From: an uncultured Mycobacteriaceae bacterium
Lineage (GTDB): Bacteria; Actinomycetota; Actinomycetes; Mycobacteriales; Mycobacteriaceae
Direction: 5' to 3'
NCBI GenBank assembly: GCA_902826815.1
Contig: CADEGF010000003.1
Span: 62,001-126,000 of the forward strand
Length of the DNA stretch: 64,000 bases
The notes under the pieces were generated by a model that saw only the letters and a list, made by a program, of their open reading frames with translations, had not been told where the DNA came from and ran no database searches. A program made the position numbers and the translations under genes. Positions 54,090 to 62,245 of the stretch are shown piece after piece. Every line of letters starts with the position of its first letter. Position 1 is the stretch's first letter.

Positions 54090-54581
54090 CTAGCCGGCAG
54101 TGCTACCGGGCGGCCTCGACACACATTGGGCGAGGTAGAGCTCCTCGCCGAGCTTGTTCATCAGCTCGAGCTGCGTTTCGAGGTAGTCGATGTGGTTTTC
54201 CTCATCGGCCAGGATCGCCTCGAAGATGTTGGCGCTGGTCGCGTCTTCCTTCTCGCGGCACATGATGATGCCCGGCCTCAGCCTGCCAACCACCTCGTAC
54301 TCGATGGCGAGGTCGGCCTCGAACTGCTCCTTGACGGTCTGGCCGACCCTCAGAGAGAAGAGCCGCTGATAGTTGGGAAGCCCGTCGAGCAACAATATGC
54401 GATCCGTGATGGTCTCGGCATGCCGCATTTCATCAAAGGACTCCGCGCGCGTATGGGAAGCCAATTCGGTGAATCCCCAATTTTCCTGCATTTTGGCGTG
54501 CAGGAAATATTGGTTAATGGCTGTCAATTCGCTCGTCAATTGCTCATTGAGCAATTTCAGGACGTCGGGGTCCCCTTGCAT
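54090..54581 (-). CDS. bfrA: Bacterioferritin
   Basis: A 163-residue heme-containing ferritin. Ferroxidase residues are in place: Glu18, Glu51, His54, and the later pair in ILADEENHIDY; Met52 (DEMRH) is the heme ligand. Twenty-four subunits form a shell that stores iron as ferric mineral in the cytosol. The promoter region to the right has two IdeR-like boxes. In M. tuberculosis bfrA is activated by IdeR when iron is plentiful. The neighbourhood (exporter, glnA3, F420 protein) matches the M. tuberculosis bfrA locus as I recall it. Confidence 0.93.
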   Translation of the reverse strand: MQGDPDVLKLLNEQLTSELTAINQYFLHAKMQENWGFTELASHTRAESFDEMRHAETITDRILLLDGLPNYQRLFSLRVGQTVKEQFEADLAIEYEVVGRLRPGIIMCREKEDATSANIFEAILADEENHIDYLETQLELMNKLGEELYLAQCVSRPPGSTAG

Positions 54582-54748
54582 GCTGGCTCCTTAGCGCCGT
54601 GCGCGTCGTCAGGTCGATGGGCTGTGTTGACAGGTTCCAATCTAGTGCACGTAAGCACTCGATCGGACCAACTTCTGCAGGCTGTGGGGCGTGTTTCATG
54701 CTTTGCGCCAACGAACTTCGGCCGGCGGGATGAAGATGGAACCAGGCG

Positions 54749-54767
54749 GATGGTCTGCCTAAGCTAA
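54749..54767 (-). promoter_or_regulatory. IdeR-like iron box 1
   Basis: Read on the minus strand, TTAGCTTAGGCAGACCATC matches the IdeR consensus TWAGGTWAGSCTWACCTWA at 14 of 19 positions. It lies 168 bases upstream of the bfrA ATG. The 274-base region 54582-54855 has no gene. Confidence 0.5.
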
Positions 54768-54802
54768 GAACAGCCCCGGGCTGGTGGACTGCCTGCCCTA
54801 AG

Positions 54803-54821
54803 TAAGGTTAGACTGCGCTAA
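54803..54821 (+). promoter_or_regulatory. IdeR-like iron box 2
   Basis: TAAGGTTAGACTGCGCTAA matches the IdeR consensus at 15 of 19 positions and contains the inverted repeat GTTAG-N6-CTAAC. It lies 35 bases before the start of the rightward unknown gene, a repressor-like position for that gene, and upstream of bfrA. Confidence 0.5.
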
Positions 54822-54855
54822 CATGATCGCGAGCGCAGCGGAACGAAGGAAACCA

Positions 54856-55488
54856 ATGGGTGAGAGCAAGTTGCACTCACTGATTCTCGCCTGCGACTTT
54901 CGTGTCGACGATGTCGAAGTAATGTGGAATTGGCTGAAACGTCGTCACGACAATCTGGCATCAATCGGTGCGCATCATGTCGTTCTTTATACGTCGATTT
55001 GGGAACCGGGCAGAGTGCTCGTGACGATCGGAATTCGGCATGCCCGCTCGATTCGTGACGTGATCCGCTCCCCTGGGTTGTTCGAGTGGTTCGATATCGC
55101 CGGGCTCGATGACATCCCGCCGATATTCGGGGGCCAGGTGGTCGAGAAGATCGACCTCGACGCGCCCTCGTCGGAAGAGCACGTCGGTCGGATAGTGGTC
55201 GGCGTCATGTCATCGGTCGACGATGTGTCGGCGCTGATGGAAAAGGTTCACGACGGACTGGATCGGTTCGAGCGCGGAGGGGTGCGCAAGATCTGGGTCT
55301 ACCGCGCGCTCGACGACGGGCAGGAAGTGATGATCCTGCAGGAGATCGACAACGAGATCAGCGCTCGGCAGTGGATCGATCACCCCGACGCCGCGGCGGA
55401 GTGGATGACAAATGCCGGGCTCGGCGCCTATCCGACGCAGTTCGTCGGCACCTTCGCCCATCTCATGAGCATCGGCAGTAAGAACTGA
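54856..55488 (+). CDS. Unknown two-repeat protein beside bacterioferritin
   Basis: A 210-residue soluble protein that seems to contain two ferredoxin-like (ABM/dimeric-barrel) halves: about 1-100 (LILACDFRVDDVEVMWNWLKRRHDNLASIGAHHVVLY) and about 105-205 (RIVVGVMSSVDDVSALMEKVHDGLDRF, EVMILQEIDNEISARQWI). Each half has an early strand, a long helix and a paired strand. I know no name for it. GAAGGAAA precedes the ATG and an IdeR-like box lies just upstream. It is followed 11 bases later by the Bfd-type ferredoxin, so a role in iron or heme handling is the leading inference. Confidence 0.7.
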   Translation: MGESKLHSLILACDFRVDDVEVMWNWLKRRHDNLASIGAHHVVLYTSIWEPGRVLVTIGIRHARSIRDVIRSPGLFEWFDIAGLDDIPPIFGGQVVEKIDLDAPSSEEHVGRIVVGVMSSVDDVSALMEKVHDGLDRFERGGVRKIWVYRALDDGQEVMILQEIDNEISARQWIDHPDAAAEWMTNAGLGAYPTQFVGTFAHLMSIGSKN

Positions 55489-55499
55489 TGGGGCGATAA

Positions 55500-55694
55500 A
55501 TGTTTGTCTGCCTCTGTACGGGAGCCACCAGCCACGTGGTGAGCGAGTGCATCTCCAAGGGTGCCTCGACATCGAAGGAAGTGGCGGCTGCGTGCGGGGC
55601 AGGTTCCGACTGCGGACGGTGCAAGCGCACCGTGCGGGCGATCATCGAAGCGCACTTCGCGAACAACGGCGCTTCTTCAGCGGCGAGCCGCTAA
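55500..55694 (+). CDS. bfd: Bacterioferritin-associated ferredoxin-like [2Fe-2S] protein
   Basis: A 64-residue BFD-domain protein. The cluster ligands Cys4, Cys6, Cys38 and Cys41 (VCLC and DCGRC) have the exact spacing of bacterial Bfd. In other bacteria Bfd reduces the iron core of bacterioferritin and releases iron. It starts 11 bases after the unknown two-repeat gene and is near bfrA. The last residues (SSAASR) and the stop codon are encoded by the first unit of a tandem hairpin repeat. Confidence 0.88.
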   Translation: MFVCLCTGATSHVVSECISKGASTSKEVAAACGAGSDCGRCKRTVRAIIEAHFANNGASSAASR

Positions 55695-55743
55695 TTCGGC
55701 TTCAGCGGCGAGCCGCTAATTCGGCTTCAGCGGCGAGCCGCTA
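55676..55743. repeat. Tandem 25-bp hairpin repeat (2.7 copies)
   Basis: Two identical 25-base units (55676-55700, 55701-55725) and a partial third (55726-55743) each contain AGCGGC-GA-GCCGCT, a 6-bp hairpin. The first unit supplies the bfd stop codon and the third supplies the stop of the convergent enoyl-CoA hydratase. A role as bidirectional terminator is likely. Confidence 0.85.
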
Positions 55744-56508
55744 GGCGCCGGTCCTCCCCCGCTTGTCGGTGAATGCGGCGAGCGCATCGGCATTGGCGGC
55801 AGCGCCCATCAGTTCCGCGAATTGGGCGTTCTCGCGTTCGGTGGCAGCCTTGATCCCCGGCCTGGACGGCTCCGCGATCGTCTGCTTGACCGCGATCAGG
55901 CTCGGAATAGGTCTGGCGGCAAGAATTTCGGCGTGCCGACGGGCCTCGGGCAACAGGTCGTCCGGTTCGCAGACCTTCCAGACCAATCCCATCTGCAGTG
56001 CCTCCTGCGCAGATACCCACTCCGAGGACATCAGCAGCCAGGTGGCGTTCTGACGACCGATCAGCTTGGGCAGCAGGTACGACGAGGCGGCCTCCGGCGC
56101 GACGCCGAGGCTGGTGAACGGACACTTCAGCCGCGCCTCCGACGACATGAAGACGAGGTCGGCATAACCGAGAATCGTTGTGCCGATGCCGACTCCGAGT
56201 CCGTTGACGGCACAGATGAACGGTTTCGGGAAGTCGGTCAGCGCGTCGATCATCGACGTGAAGTGGCTGCCCTGGTTGGCAAGCGCCGGGTCGGTGATGC
56301 GGGACTGCATCTCCTTGAGGTCGTTGCCTGCACTGAAGGCCCTGCCGTTGCCCGTCAGAAGCAGGACAGCGACCCCGGCGTCCTCGGCGGCCTCCCGGAT
56401 TGCGAGCGCGGTCGCCTCGTACAGCGCTTCGTTGAACGCATTGAGCGCATTCGGCCGGTCGAGGGTGAGTGTCCGTACGCGGTTGGTATCGGTGATCTGG
56501 AGGGTCAC
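55741..56508 (-). CDS. Enoyl-CoA hydratase/isomerase-family protein
   Basis: A 255-residue crotonase-fold protein. The CoA oxyanion loop is RAFSAGNDLKEM and the second is AVNGLGVGIGTTI. In the usual positions of the two catalytic glutamates the sequence reads CPFTSLGVAPEAASS, where only the latter Glu is clear, so isomerase or hydratase activity is open. It ends inside the tandem hairpin repeat. The GTG giving VTLQITDTNR follows a leaderless promoter; an upstream frame extension is not coding. Confidence 0.85.
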   Translation of the reverse strand: MTLQITDTNRVRTLTLDRPNALNAFNEALYEATALAIREAAEDAGVAVLLLTGNGRAFSAGNDLKEMQSRITDPALANQGSHFTSMIDALTDFPKPFICAVNGLGVGIGTTILGYADLVFMSSEARLKCPFTSLGVAPEAASSYLLPKLIGRQNATWLLMSSEWVSAQEALQMGLVWKVCEPDDLLPEARRHAEILAARPIPSLIAVKQTIAEPSRPGIKAATERENAQFAELMGAAANADALAAFTDKRGRTGA

Positions 56509-56514
56509 CGCAGA

Positions 56515-56520
56515 AGCGTA
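56515..56520 (-). promoter_or_regulatory. Leaderless promoter -10 (TACGCT)
   Basis: On the minus strand TACGCT is followed by six bases and GTG 56508, the enoyl-CoA hydratase start. It lies five bases before the end of the upstream PPOX gene. Confidence 0.5.
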
Positions 56521-56524
56521 AGCA

Positions 56525-56965
56525 TCAACCGTTGCTGTACACCCGGGTGGGTGCGACCAGCACCGCGGTGCGCCCCTGTTCGGCCATCGTGCGGTCGTAG
56601 GTGTCCCAATCGTCATGGGTACCGCCTGCTGCGGTGAACACCTCGCGCAGCAGCAACCGCAGCCGATCGCCGGTGAGCCAGGGCCGCGGATCGTCGGGTC
56701 CGGCAAGCTCGGCGACGCCTTCGACGGTCGCCCACTGCCACCCGTTGCGGAATGTCGCCGCAAGCTGGGGCCGGGCCCGCAGGTTCGCGAGCTTCACCCG
56801 GCCATAGGTGACGAACGCCAGTACCGGATCGCCACTTTCGGGATGCGCAAGCACGCCTGCGTTCACCAGCGAGGCCTGAATCGTGCCGTCTCGCCGCAGC
56901 GTCGAAACCACCGTCAATCCGCTCTCGCCCCGTGACAGCGACACCGCTTCGTCGAGTGTGGTCAT
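56525..56965 (-). CDS. PPOX-class F420-binding protein
   Basis: A 146-residue split-barrel flavin/F420 protein of the TIGR03618-like group. It has TVVSTLRRDGTIQASLVNAGVLAH, the strand VLAFVTYGRVKLANLRARPQLAATF and a C-terminal RTAVLVAPTRVYSN. It corresponds to M. tuberculosis Rv1875 by location and length as I recall. It probably catalyses F420-dependent reductions or binds the cofactor. It overlaps the EthD-like gene upstream by four bases and is co-transcribed with it. Confidence 0.85.
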   Translation of the reverse strand: MTTLDEAVSLSRGESGLTVVSTLRRDGTIQASLVNAGVLAHPESGDPVLAFVTYGRVKLANLRARPQLAATFRNGWQWATVEGVAELAGPDDPRPWLTGDRLRLLLREVFTAAGGTHDDWDTYDRTMAEQGRTAVLVAPTRVYSNG

Positions 56966-57684
56966 CTGCTCACCTTCTGCTTTCCCCCGTCGAACGGGCT
57001 TCGGTAGACGAAGCGACTGGTCGGCACTGTATCCACATTCTCGTTCGCCCCGAAGGCCGACGTGCTCGCGATCATCCGTTCCATGCGGGTGCGCAGATCG
57101 TCGTCGTCGGCCGCCCCGAAGAACGCGTGCAGATCGGAGATCGCCTCAGCGGGGAACAGCTCCTCCACGATCGCCGAAATCGCCGGTGCGTCGGGGGTCA
57201 GCGCGCGCACGACCGCGTTCTGTGTGTACCCGAATGTCGACTGGGTCTCGATCGCCACCGGCGTGTGGTCGATGTGCCAGCGCGACAACCACGTCGACTC
57301 GTCGAGCTCGGCGGGCCTGCGAAGCAGGGCGACGTTGGCCAGACCGGCCGTGCGCTGACCGGGCACGGTCAGCGGCGGTGGCAGGGGCACGGATTCCGTG
57401 ACGAGGTACGCCGCGACGTCGTCGCACTCCTTCTGCAGTAGCGCGGTGACGGCCTGCACCTGCTTGCCGTAGGACTGTTGGGTCCACAGGCCGACGAACG
57501 CCACCACCGGCGGGTCCATCGTCGTCAGCGTCATCAGTGACTCACGTACCTCGGCGTCGCGCACGTTGATCGCCAGTCCTGGCAGGCCGATGTCGAGCAA
57601 ATCGGCGGCGACCTTGGCGCGCAGCCTGGCGCACCAGGCGTCGTCGGCGTCGACTCCCCTCAGAGTGAGGATGACTTTCTCCAC
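56962..57684 (-). CDS. EthD-like dimeric barrel protein
   Basis: A 240-residue protein with two alpha/beta barrel halves of the EthD/dimeric ferredoxin-like type (VILTLRGVDADDAWCARLRAKV..., then WLSRWHIDHTPVAIETQSTFGYTQNAVVRAL, where the H-x-x-x-A pattern resembles EthD proteins). The family degrades or modifies organic compounds with a P450 partner, or has no known substrate. It is the first gene of a transcript with the PPOX gene (ATGA overlap). Its own GTG start is supported by a leaderless promoter. Confidence 0.8.
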   Translation of the reverse strand: MEKVILTLRGVDADDAWCARLRAKVAADLLDIGLPGLAINVRDAEVRESLMTLTTMDPPVVAFVGLWTQQSYGKQVQAVTALLQKECDDVAAYLVTESVPLPPPLTVPGQRTAGLANVALLRRPAELDESTWLSRWHIDHTPVAIETQSTFGYTQNAVVRALTPDAPAISAIVEELFPAEAISDLHAFFGAADDDDLRTRMERMIASTSAFGANENVDTVPTSRFVYRSPFDGGKQKVSR

Positions 57685-57691
57685 GCAGGAG

Positions 57692-57697
57692 AACCTA
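57692..57697 (-). promoter_or_regulatory. Leaderless promoter -10 (TAGGTT)
   Basis: On the minus strand TAGGTT is seven bases before GTG 57684, supporting this start for the EthD-like gene. Confidence 0.5.
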
Positions 57698-57760
57698 GCC
57701 GACGCATGTCGACTTGCCTGCCTGACCCGAATGCGACCCCGATGGGGTGAGAATGGTCGG

Positions 57761-59737
57761 GTGAGCAAGGGTCTGGGTCTGGGTCTGCGAATGCACCTGC
57801 CCGACAGCGGTGCTGTGGCCCGAAGCCTTCTCGCCGTGCTGGTGTTGGCGACGGCCGCGCTGTTGTGGGGTCCCGCGGGTGCGGCGACCTCGACCGCCGC
57901 AGCGGGTGCAATCGCCGGTGCGATCGCACTCCAGGAGAGCCCGCTCGGCCGGATTCCGATCGTGCTCGCGGTGTCCGTCGAGCTGGGAATCGCGGTCTTC
58001 GTGGGCGGGCTGACCTCTGGCTACAGCGTCGTTTTCGTGATCGTGGTCGCGCTGTGGTGTTTCACGGCGGGTATGCAGTGGGCGGTCGGTGCGGCCGCAG
58101 GGCTTCTCGCGGGGGCGTCGGGTCTGCTGGTGGTCATCCAGCACCCGCAGCCTGTCCTGGCCGCGCTGGCCGCTGCCTTGTTCGCCGTCGTGGCCGGGTT
58201 GACGCAGGCCGCCCTCATCGCGGTGTGGCCGCCACGGCGGTGGCAGCTCGAGCGTGATGCCCTGACCAAGGTGTACAGGTCGCTGAGTGCCGACGCTCGG
58301 CAGCTCGCCAGCGAGGAGGCGGCGGAGGTCGACTCGTCGCAGCTGCTGGAGTACAAGGAGGCGTTCAGCACCAGCGAGACCCCATCCGGCCGCCGCTCGC
58401 CGGCCTACCGTGACTGGCACGCGCTGCCGGAACAGATCGCCAAGACGTTGATGGTGTTCCGCCGTAAGTCGGAGGGAAGCGATGCGGTCGGCGACCTGTT
58501 GACGGCGGCAGCCGACATGCTCGCCGCGATCGCGGCGCAGAGCCGAACGGCGCGCCGGGATGCGGAGTATGCGCTCAAGGACCTGGACGCCGCGGTCGCC
58601 GAGGTGGAAACGTCGGATGCGCCCGTCGCGCAGCGTCTTTCCCGCCAACTGCACCGGGCCGACGCGCTGCGGTTCGGCAGGCGCCACCTTTCGGACTGGA
58701 TAGCAGCCTTCAAGACGGCGTTCGGCGTCGCGCACGGCCATCTCAACCTGACATCGCCGATATCGCGGCACGCGGTCCGCCTCGCCGGGGCGGCCGCCTC
58801 CGGAACCGCGATCGCGCGTTTTGCCGATGTACCTGCCGGCTACTGGATTCCACTGACGGTGTTGCTCGTGATGCGACCGGAGACCGCGCACACCTACACG
58901 CGTTGTGTCGGCCGGGTCGCGGGTATCTGTGCGGGAGTCATCGTGGCGTCGGCGCTGACGATGCTGTGGCAGCCGACCGGTCTCGCGGCAGCGATTCTCG
59001 CAGTGCTGTTCCTCGGGATCACCTACACGGTGTCCGGGTTCGGCTACATCGCGGTGACGGCGGCGTTCGGCGCGACGATCGCATTTCTCCTCGACATCAC
59101 GGATACCTCGTCGTCGGTCGCCGATCTGCTGCTCGCGGTCGTCATCGGCGGTGCTCTTGCGGTGTTGTTCCACGTCGTCATCCCCGACGACGCGCTGATC
59201 CGGCTCCGCCAGCGCGCCGGAGAGCTGTTGAAGACCGAAATCGACTACGCTGCAACAGTTATCAAAGCATTCGTGCATGATCTAGACCATCCTTCCGACA
59301 CGCTTTCCGCGGCATGGCAGCGGGCGGTGCGGGCCCGTTCCGCGTTCGAGGCCGCCGCGGGGGCGACGCGCGTCGAGTCGAAGGAACTCAGGCGGTGGCT
59401 GAGGTCGTTCCGTACGGCGCTGAACGCGGTCACCAGTTCGTGTACGTCGCTTGAACACAGCTTGCCGCCGCATCCGTCCACGGCGCTGAGTCGCGAGTTC
59501 GTGCTTGCCGTCGACGATTACGTCGAAGTACTCCGCGGCGATCCACCGACTCCCGCCACCCCGTGGAGCATCGACACGGGCCAGCTCGCCATCGCTGACC
59601 AGCAATTGCACGGCGCCGCAACACATATCGTCTCCGACGACGGTGCCGCCCGCGTCCTCGTCGCCGAAATCGGCACGATCACCCGCAGCCTCGCGGGCAT
59701 CGGCATCGATGTACAGGATGTCGCTGCGCCGCCCTGA
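57761..59737 (+). CDS. FUSC-family membrane transport protein
   Basis: A 658-residue protein with two hydrophobic blocks of about six segments each (roughly residues 15-165 and 345-480) separated and followed by cytosolic helical domains. This is the FUSC/aromatic acid exporter (AaeB-like) design, seen also in YccS-type proteins. The second block ends with a VVIPDDALIRLRQRAGELL helix. It may export aromatic acids or organic anions, but no partner subunits are adjacent. The GTG giving VSKGLGLGLR is used; an earlier frame start overlaps the divergent gene. Confidence 0.82.
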   Translation: MSKGLGLGLRMHLPDSGAVARSLLAVLVLATAALLWGPAGAATSTAAAGAIAGAIALQESPLGRIPIVLAVSVELGIAVFVGGLTSGYSVVFVIVVALWCFTAGMQWAVGAAAGLLAGASGLLVVIQHPQPVLAALAAALFAVVAGLTQAALIAVWPPRRWQLERDALTKVYRSLSADARQLASEEAAEVDSSQLLEYKEAFSTSETPSGRRSPAYRDWHALPEQIAKTLMVFRRKSEGSDAVGDLLTAAADMLAAIAAQSRTARRDAEYALKDLDAAVAEVETSDAPVAQRLSRQLHRADALRFGRRHLSDWIAAFKTAFGVAHGHLNLTSPISRHAVRLAGAAASGTAIARFADVPAGYWIPLTVLLVMRPETAHTYTRCVGRVAGICAGVIVASALTMLWQPTGLAAAILAVLFLGITYTVSGFGYIAVTAAFGATIAFLLDITDTSSSVADLLLAVVIGGALAVLFHVVIPDDALIRLRQRAGELLKTEIDYAATVIKAFVHDLDHPSDTLSAAWQRAVRARSAFEAAAGATRVESKELRRWLRSFRTALNAVTSSCTSLEHSLPPHPSTALSREFVLAVDDYVEVLRGDPPTPATPWSIDTGQLAIADQQLHGAATHIVSDDGAARVLVAEIGTITRSLAGIGIDVQDVAAPP

Positions 59738-59861
59738 TCGTGCCACCGGGTCTGTTGAAAGACCGTCCGTTTCATTGTCCGAACGACTTCCCAGGAATTG
59801 ACGTCCACGTAGGCTGTTTGCGCTTAGACCTGATGACCCTTCAGCGACGAGGGAATACGAG

Positions 59862-62228
59862 ATGAGCCTGAAAGAGTACGAGCCAGGCACCGCGTTCACC
59901 GGGCGGATGGGCCGCACTGTCAGCGAATCGGAGCCGGCCTGGCCTGCCCCGATTCGCTCCAACCCCGATGCGCCGAACGTCCTCTACATCGTGCTGGACG
60001 ACACCGGCTACGGACAGTTCGGCTGCTACGGGTCGCCCATCAACACGCCTAACCTGGATCGATTGGCCAGCGGCGGGTTGCGCTACACCAACATGCACAC
60101 CACCGCACTGTGCTCGCCGTCGCGGTCGTGCATGCTTACCGGCCGAAACCACCACTCCAACGCCATGGCCTGCATCACCGAGGGGTCGACCGGCTACCCC
60201 GGTGCGAACGGCGCGATTCCGTTCCAGAACGGTTTCCTGTCCGAGATGCTGCTCCCCCACGGCTACGCCACCTTCTGCGTCGGCAAATGGCATCTGACGC
60301 CCGCGGAACAGATCAGCGCCGCAGGACCCTATGACCGCTGGCCGCTGGGTCGCGGCTTCGACCGCTACTACGGCTTCCTCGGCGGTGACACCCACCAGTA
60401 CTATCCCGACCTGGTCTTCGACAACCATCAGGTCGAGCCGCCGAAGACTCCGCAGGAGGGCTACCACCTGTCGGCAGACCTTGCCGACAAGGCCATCGAG
60501 TTCGTCGCCGATCTGAAACAGGTAGCGCCCGACAAACCGTTCTTCCTTTACTTCGCCACCGGCGCGAACCACGCCCCGCACCAGGTGCCAAAGGAATGGG
60601 CGGACAAGTACGCGGGGCAGTTCGACGACGGATGGGACGCATACCGGGAGAAGGTGTTCGCCAGGCAAAAGGAACTCGGCATCATCGCCGCTGATGCCGA
60701 ACTGTCTCGCCACGATCCCGACGTACAACAATGGGCCGATCTTTCGGACGACGAACGCAGGCTCTACGCCCGGATGATGGAGGTCTTCGCCGGCTTCTTC
60801 GAATACACCGACCACCACATCGGCCGTGTGCTCGATTTCCTCGATGAGCTGGGCCAACTCGACAACACCGTCGTGATGGTGATCTCCGACAACGGGGCCA
60901 GCGCGGAGGGCGGACCGCACGGTTCGGTCAACGAGAACAAGTTCTTCAACAACGTTCCCGACGACCTCGCCCAGAACCTCGCCGCGCTGGACGACCTCGG
61001 CGGCCCGAAATATTTCAACCACTATCCGTGGGGCTGGACATTCGCAGGCAACACACCGTTCCGGCGGTGGAAGCGGGAGACCTACCGCGGCGGTGTCTCA
61101 GACGGGTTCATCGTGCACTGGCCCAAGGGAATCAAGGCCAGGGGCGAGATCCGGAACCAGTACGCGCACGCGATCGACATGGTCCCGACAGTGCTCGAGG
61201 CGCTGGGCATCGACGCACCGACCGAGATTCGCGGCGTTGCACAGTCGGAAATCGAAGGTGTCAGCCTCGCGCACACCTTCGACGACTCCGATGCTCCGAC
61301 GAAGCACCACACGCAGTACTTCGAGATGTTCGCCCATCGCGCCATCTACCACGACGGCTGGCGCGCGGTGTGCCCGTTCCCCGGCACGTCGTTCGCCGAA
61401 GCGGGCGTGAGTTTCGGTCAGTTAGAACTTTCTGAGGACAAGCTGCGCGAACTCGATGCAGGCGGCTGGGAGCTCTACCACGTCGACGTCGACCCGGCCG
61501 AGACCAAGGACCTCGCTGACGAGGAGCACGCCAAGCTGATCGAAATGATCGCGCTCTGGTACACCGAGGCAGGCAAGTACAACGTGCTGCCTCTCGACAG
61601 CCGGGGCACCATGAGATTCGCCGACCCGCGTCCGCAGATCGCCGCGCCGCGCGACACCTACGTCTATTTCCCCGGCACGCAAGCGGTTCCCGAGAACGTC
61701 GCCGCCAAGGTGCTCAACCGTGCGCATAGCATCACCGTCGACGCCGAACTCTCCGACGGTGACGACGGCGTGCTGGCGTGTCACGGCAGCAACGTCGGCG
61801 GTTACGTGCTGTTCATCCAGGGCGGCAAGCTGCACTACGTGCACAACTACGTCGGCGCCGAGGAACTCGCAGTGTCCTCCGACAGCCCGATACCTCCCGG
61901 AAAGCACGCGCTGCGTTATGAATTCGAGCCAACCGGCCCGCCAGATCTGACGGCGGGACGCGGAACCCCCGGCGTCGGCAAGCTTTTCGTCGACGGAGAG
62001 CAGGTGGGTCAGGCAGATCTCGCGGTGACGGTTCCGCTGGCGCTGGGTCTCGGCAGCGGTTTCGCCGTCGGCCGCAATCCGGGATCGGCGACGTCGGAGA
62101 GATACGCGTCGCCATTCCCCTTCACGGGCATGATTACCAAGGTGACCGTCGATGTCTCCGGAAGGCCGGACCATGACGACGCGGAAACCACCAAGGCCGA
62201 GGCGCGAGTCGCCATGGCGCGGCAGTGA
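59862..62228 (+). CDS. Arylsulfatase (AtsD-like)
   Basis: A 788-residue sulfatase, the size of M. tuberculosis AtsA and AtsD. The formylglycine site is ALCSPSRSCMLTGRN with Cys84. Metal ligands are in YIVLDDTGYGQFG near the N-terminus and VISDNGASAEGG in the middle, with the conserved CVGKWHL lysine/His segment. A C-terminal beta-sandwich domain follows from about residue 560. It hydrolyses sulfate esters; no signal peptide is seen, so it is likely cytosolic or exported by another route. GACGAGGG precedes the ATG. A second sulfatase starts 17 bases downstream. Confidence 0.9.
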   Translation: MSLKEYEPGTAFTGRMGRTVSESEPAWPAPIRSNPDAPNVLYIVLDDTGYGQFGCYGSPINTPNLDRLASGGLRYTNMHTTALCSPSRSCMLTGRNHHSNAMACITEGSTGYPGANGAIPFQNGFLSEMLLPHGYATFCVGKWHLTPAEQISAAGPYDRWPLGRGFDRYYGFLGGDTHQYYPDLVFDNHQVEPPKTPQEGYHLSADLADKAIEFVADLKQVAPDKPFFLYFATGANHAPHQVPKEWADKYAGQFDDGWDAYREKVFARQKELGIIAADAELSRHDPDVQQWADLSDDERRLYARMMEVFAGFFEYTDHHIGRVLDFLDELGQLDNTVVMVISDNGASAEGGPHGSVNENKFFNNVPDDLAQNLAALDDLGGPKYFNHYPWGWTFAGNTPFRRWKRETYRGGVSDGFIVHWPKGIKARGEIRNQYAHAIDMVPTVLEALGIDAPTEIRGVAQSEIEGVSLAHTFDDSDAPTKHHTQYFEMFAHRAIYHDGWRAVCPFPGTSFAEAGVSFGQLELSEDKLRELDAGGWELYHVDVDPAETKDLADEEHAKLIEMIALWYTEAGKYNVLPLDSRGTMRFADPRPQIAAPRDTYVYFPGTQAVPENVAAKVLNRAHSITVDAELSDGDDGVLACHGSNVGGYVLFIQGGKLHYVHNYVGAEELAVSSDSPIPPGKHALRYEFEPTGPPDLTAGRGTPGVGKLFVDGEQVGQADLAVTVPLALGLGSGFAVGRNPGSATSERYASPFPFTGMITKVTVDVSGRPDHDDAETTKAEARVAMARQ

Positions 62229-62245
62229 ATTCAGAAAGGTCCACG

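Noticed and set aside
55676-55743. Possible CRISPR-like array
   Set aside because: The units are directly adjacent without unique spacers and there are fewer than three full copies. It is a tandem hairpin repeat.
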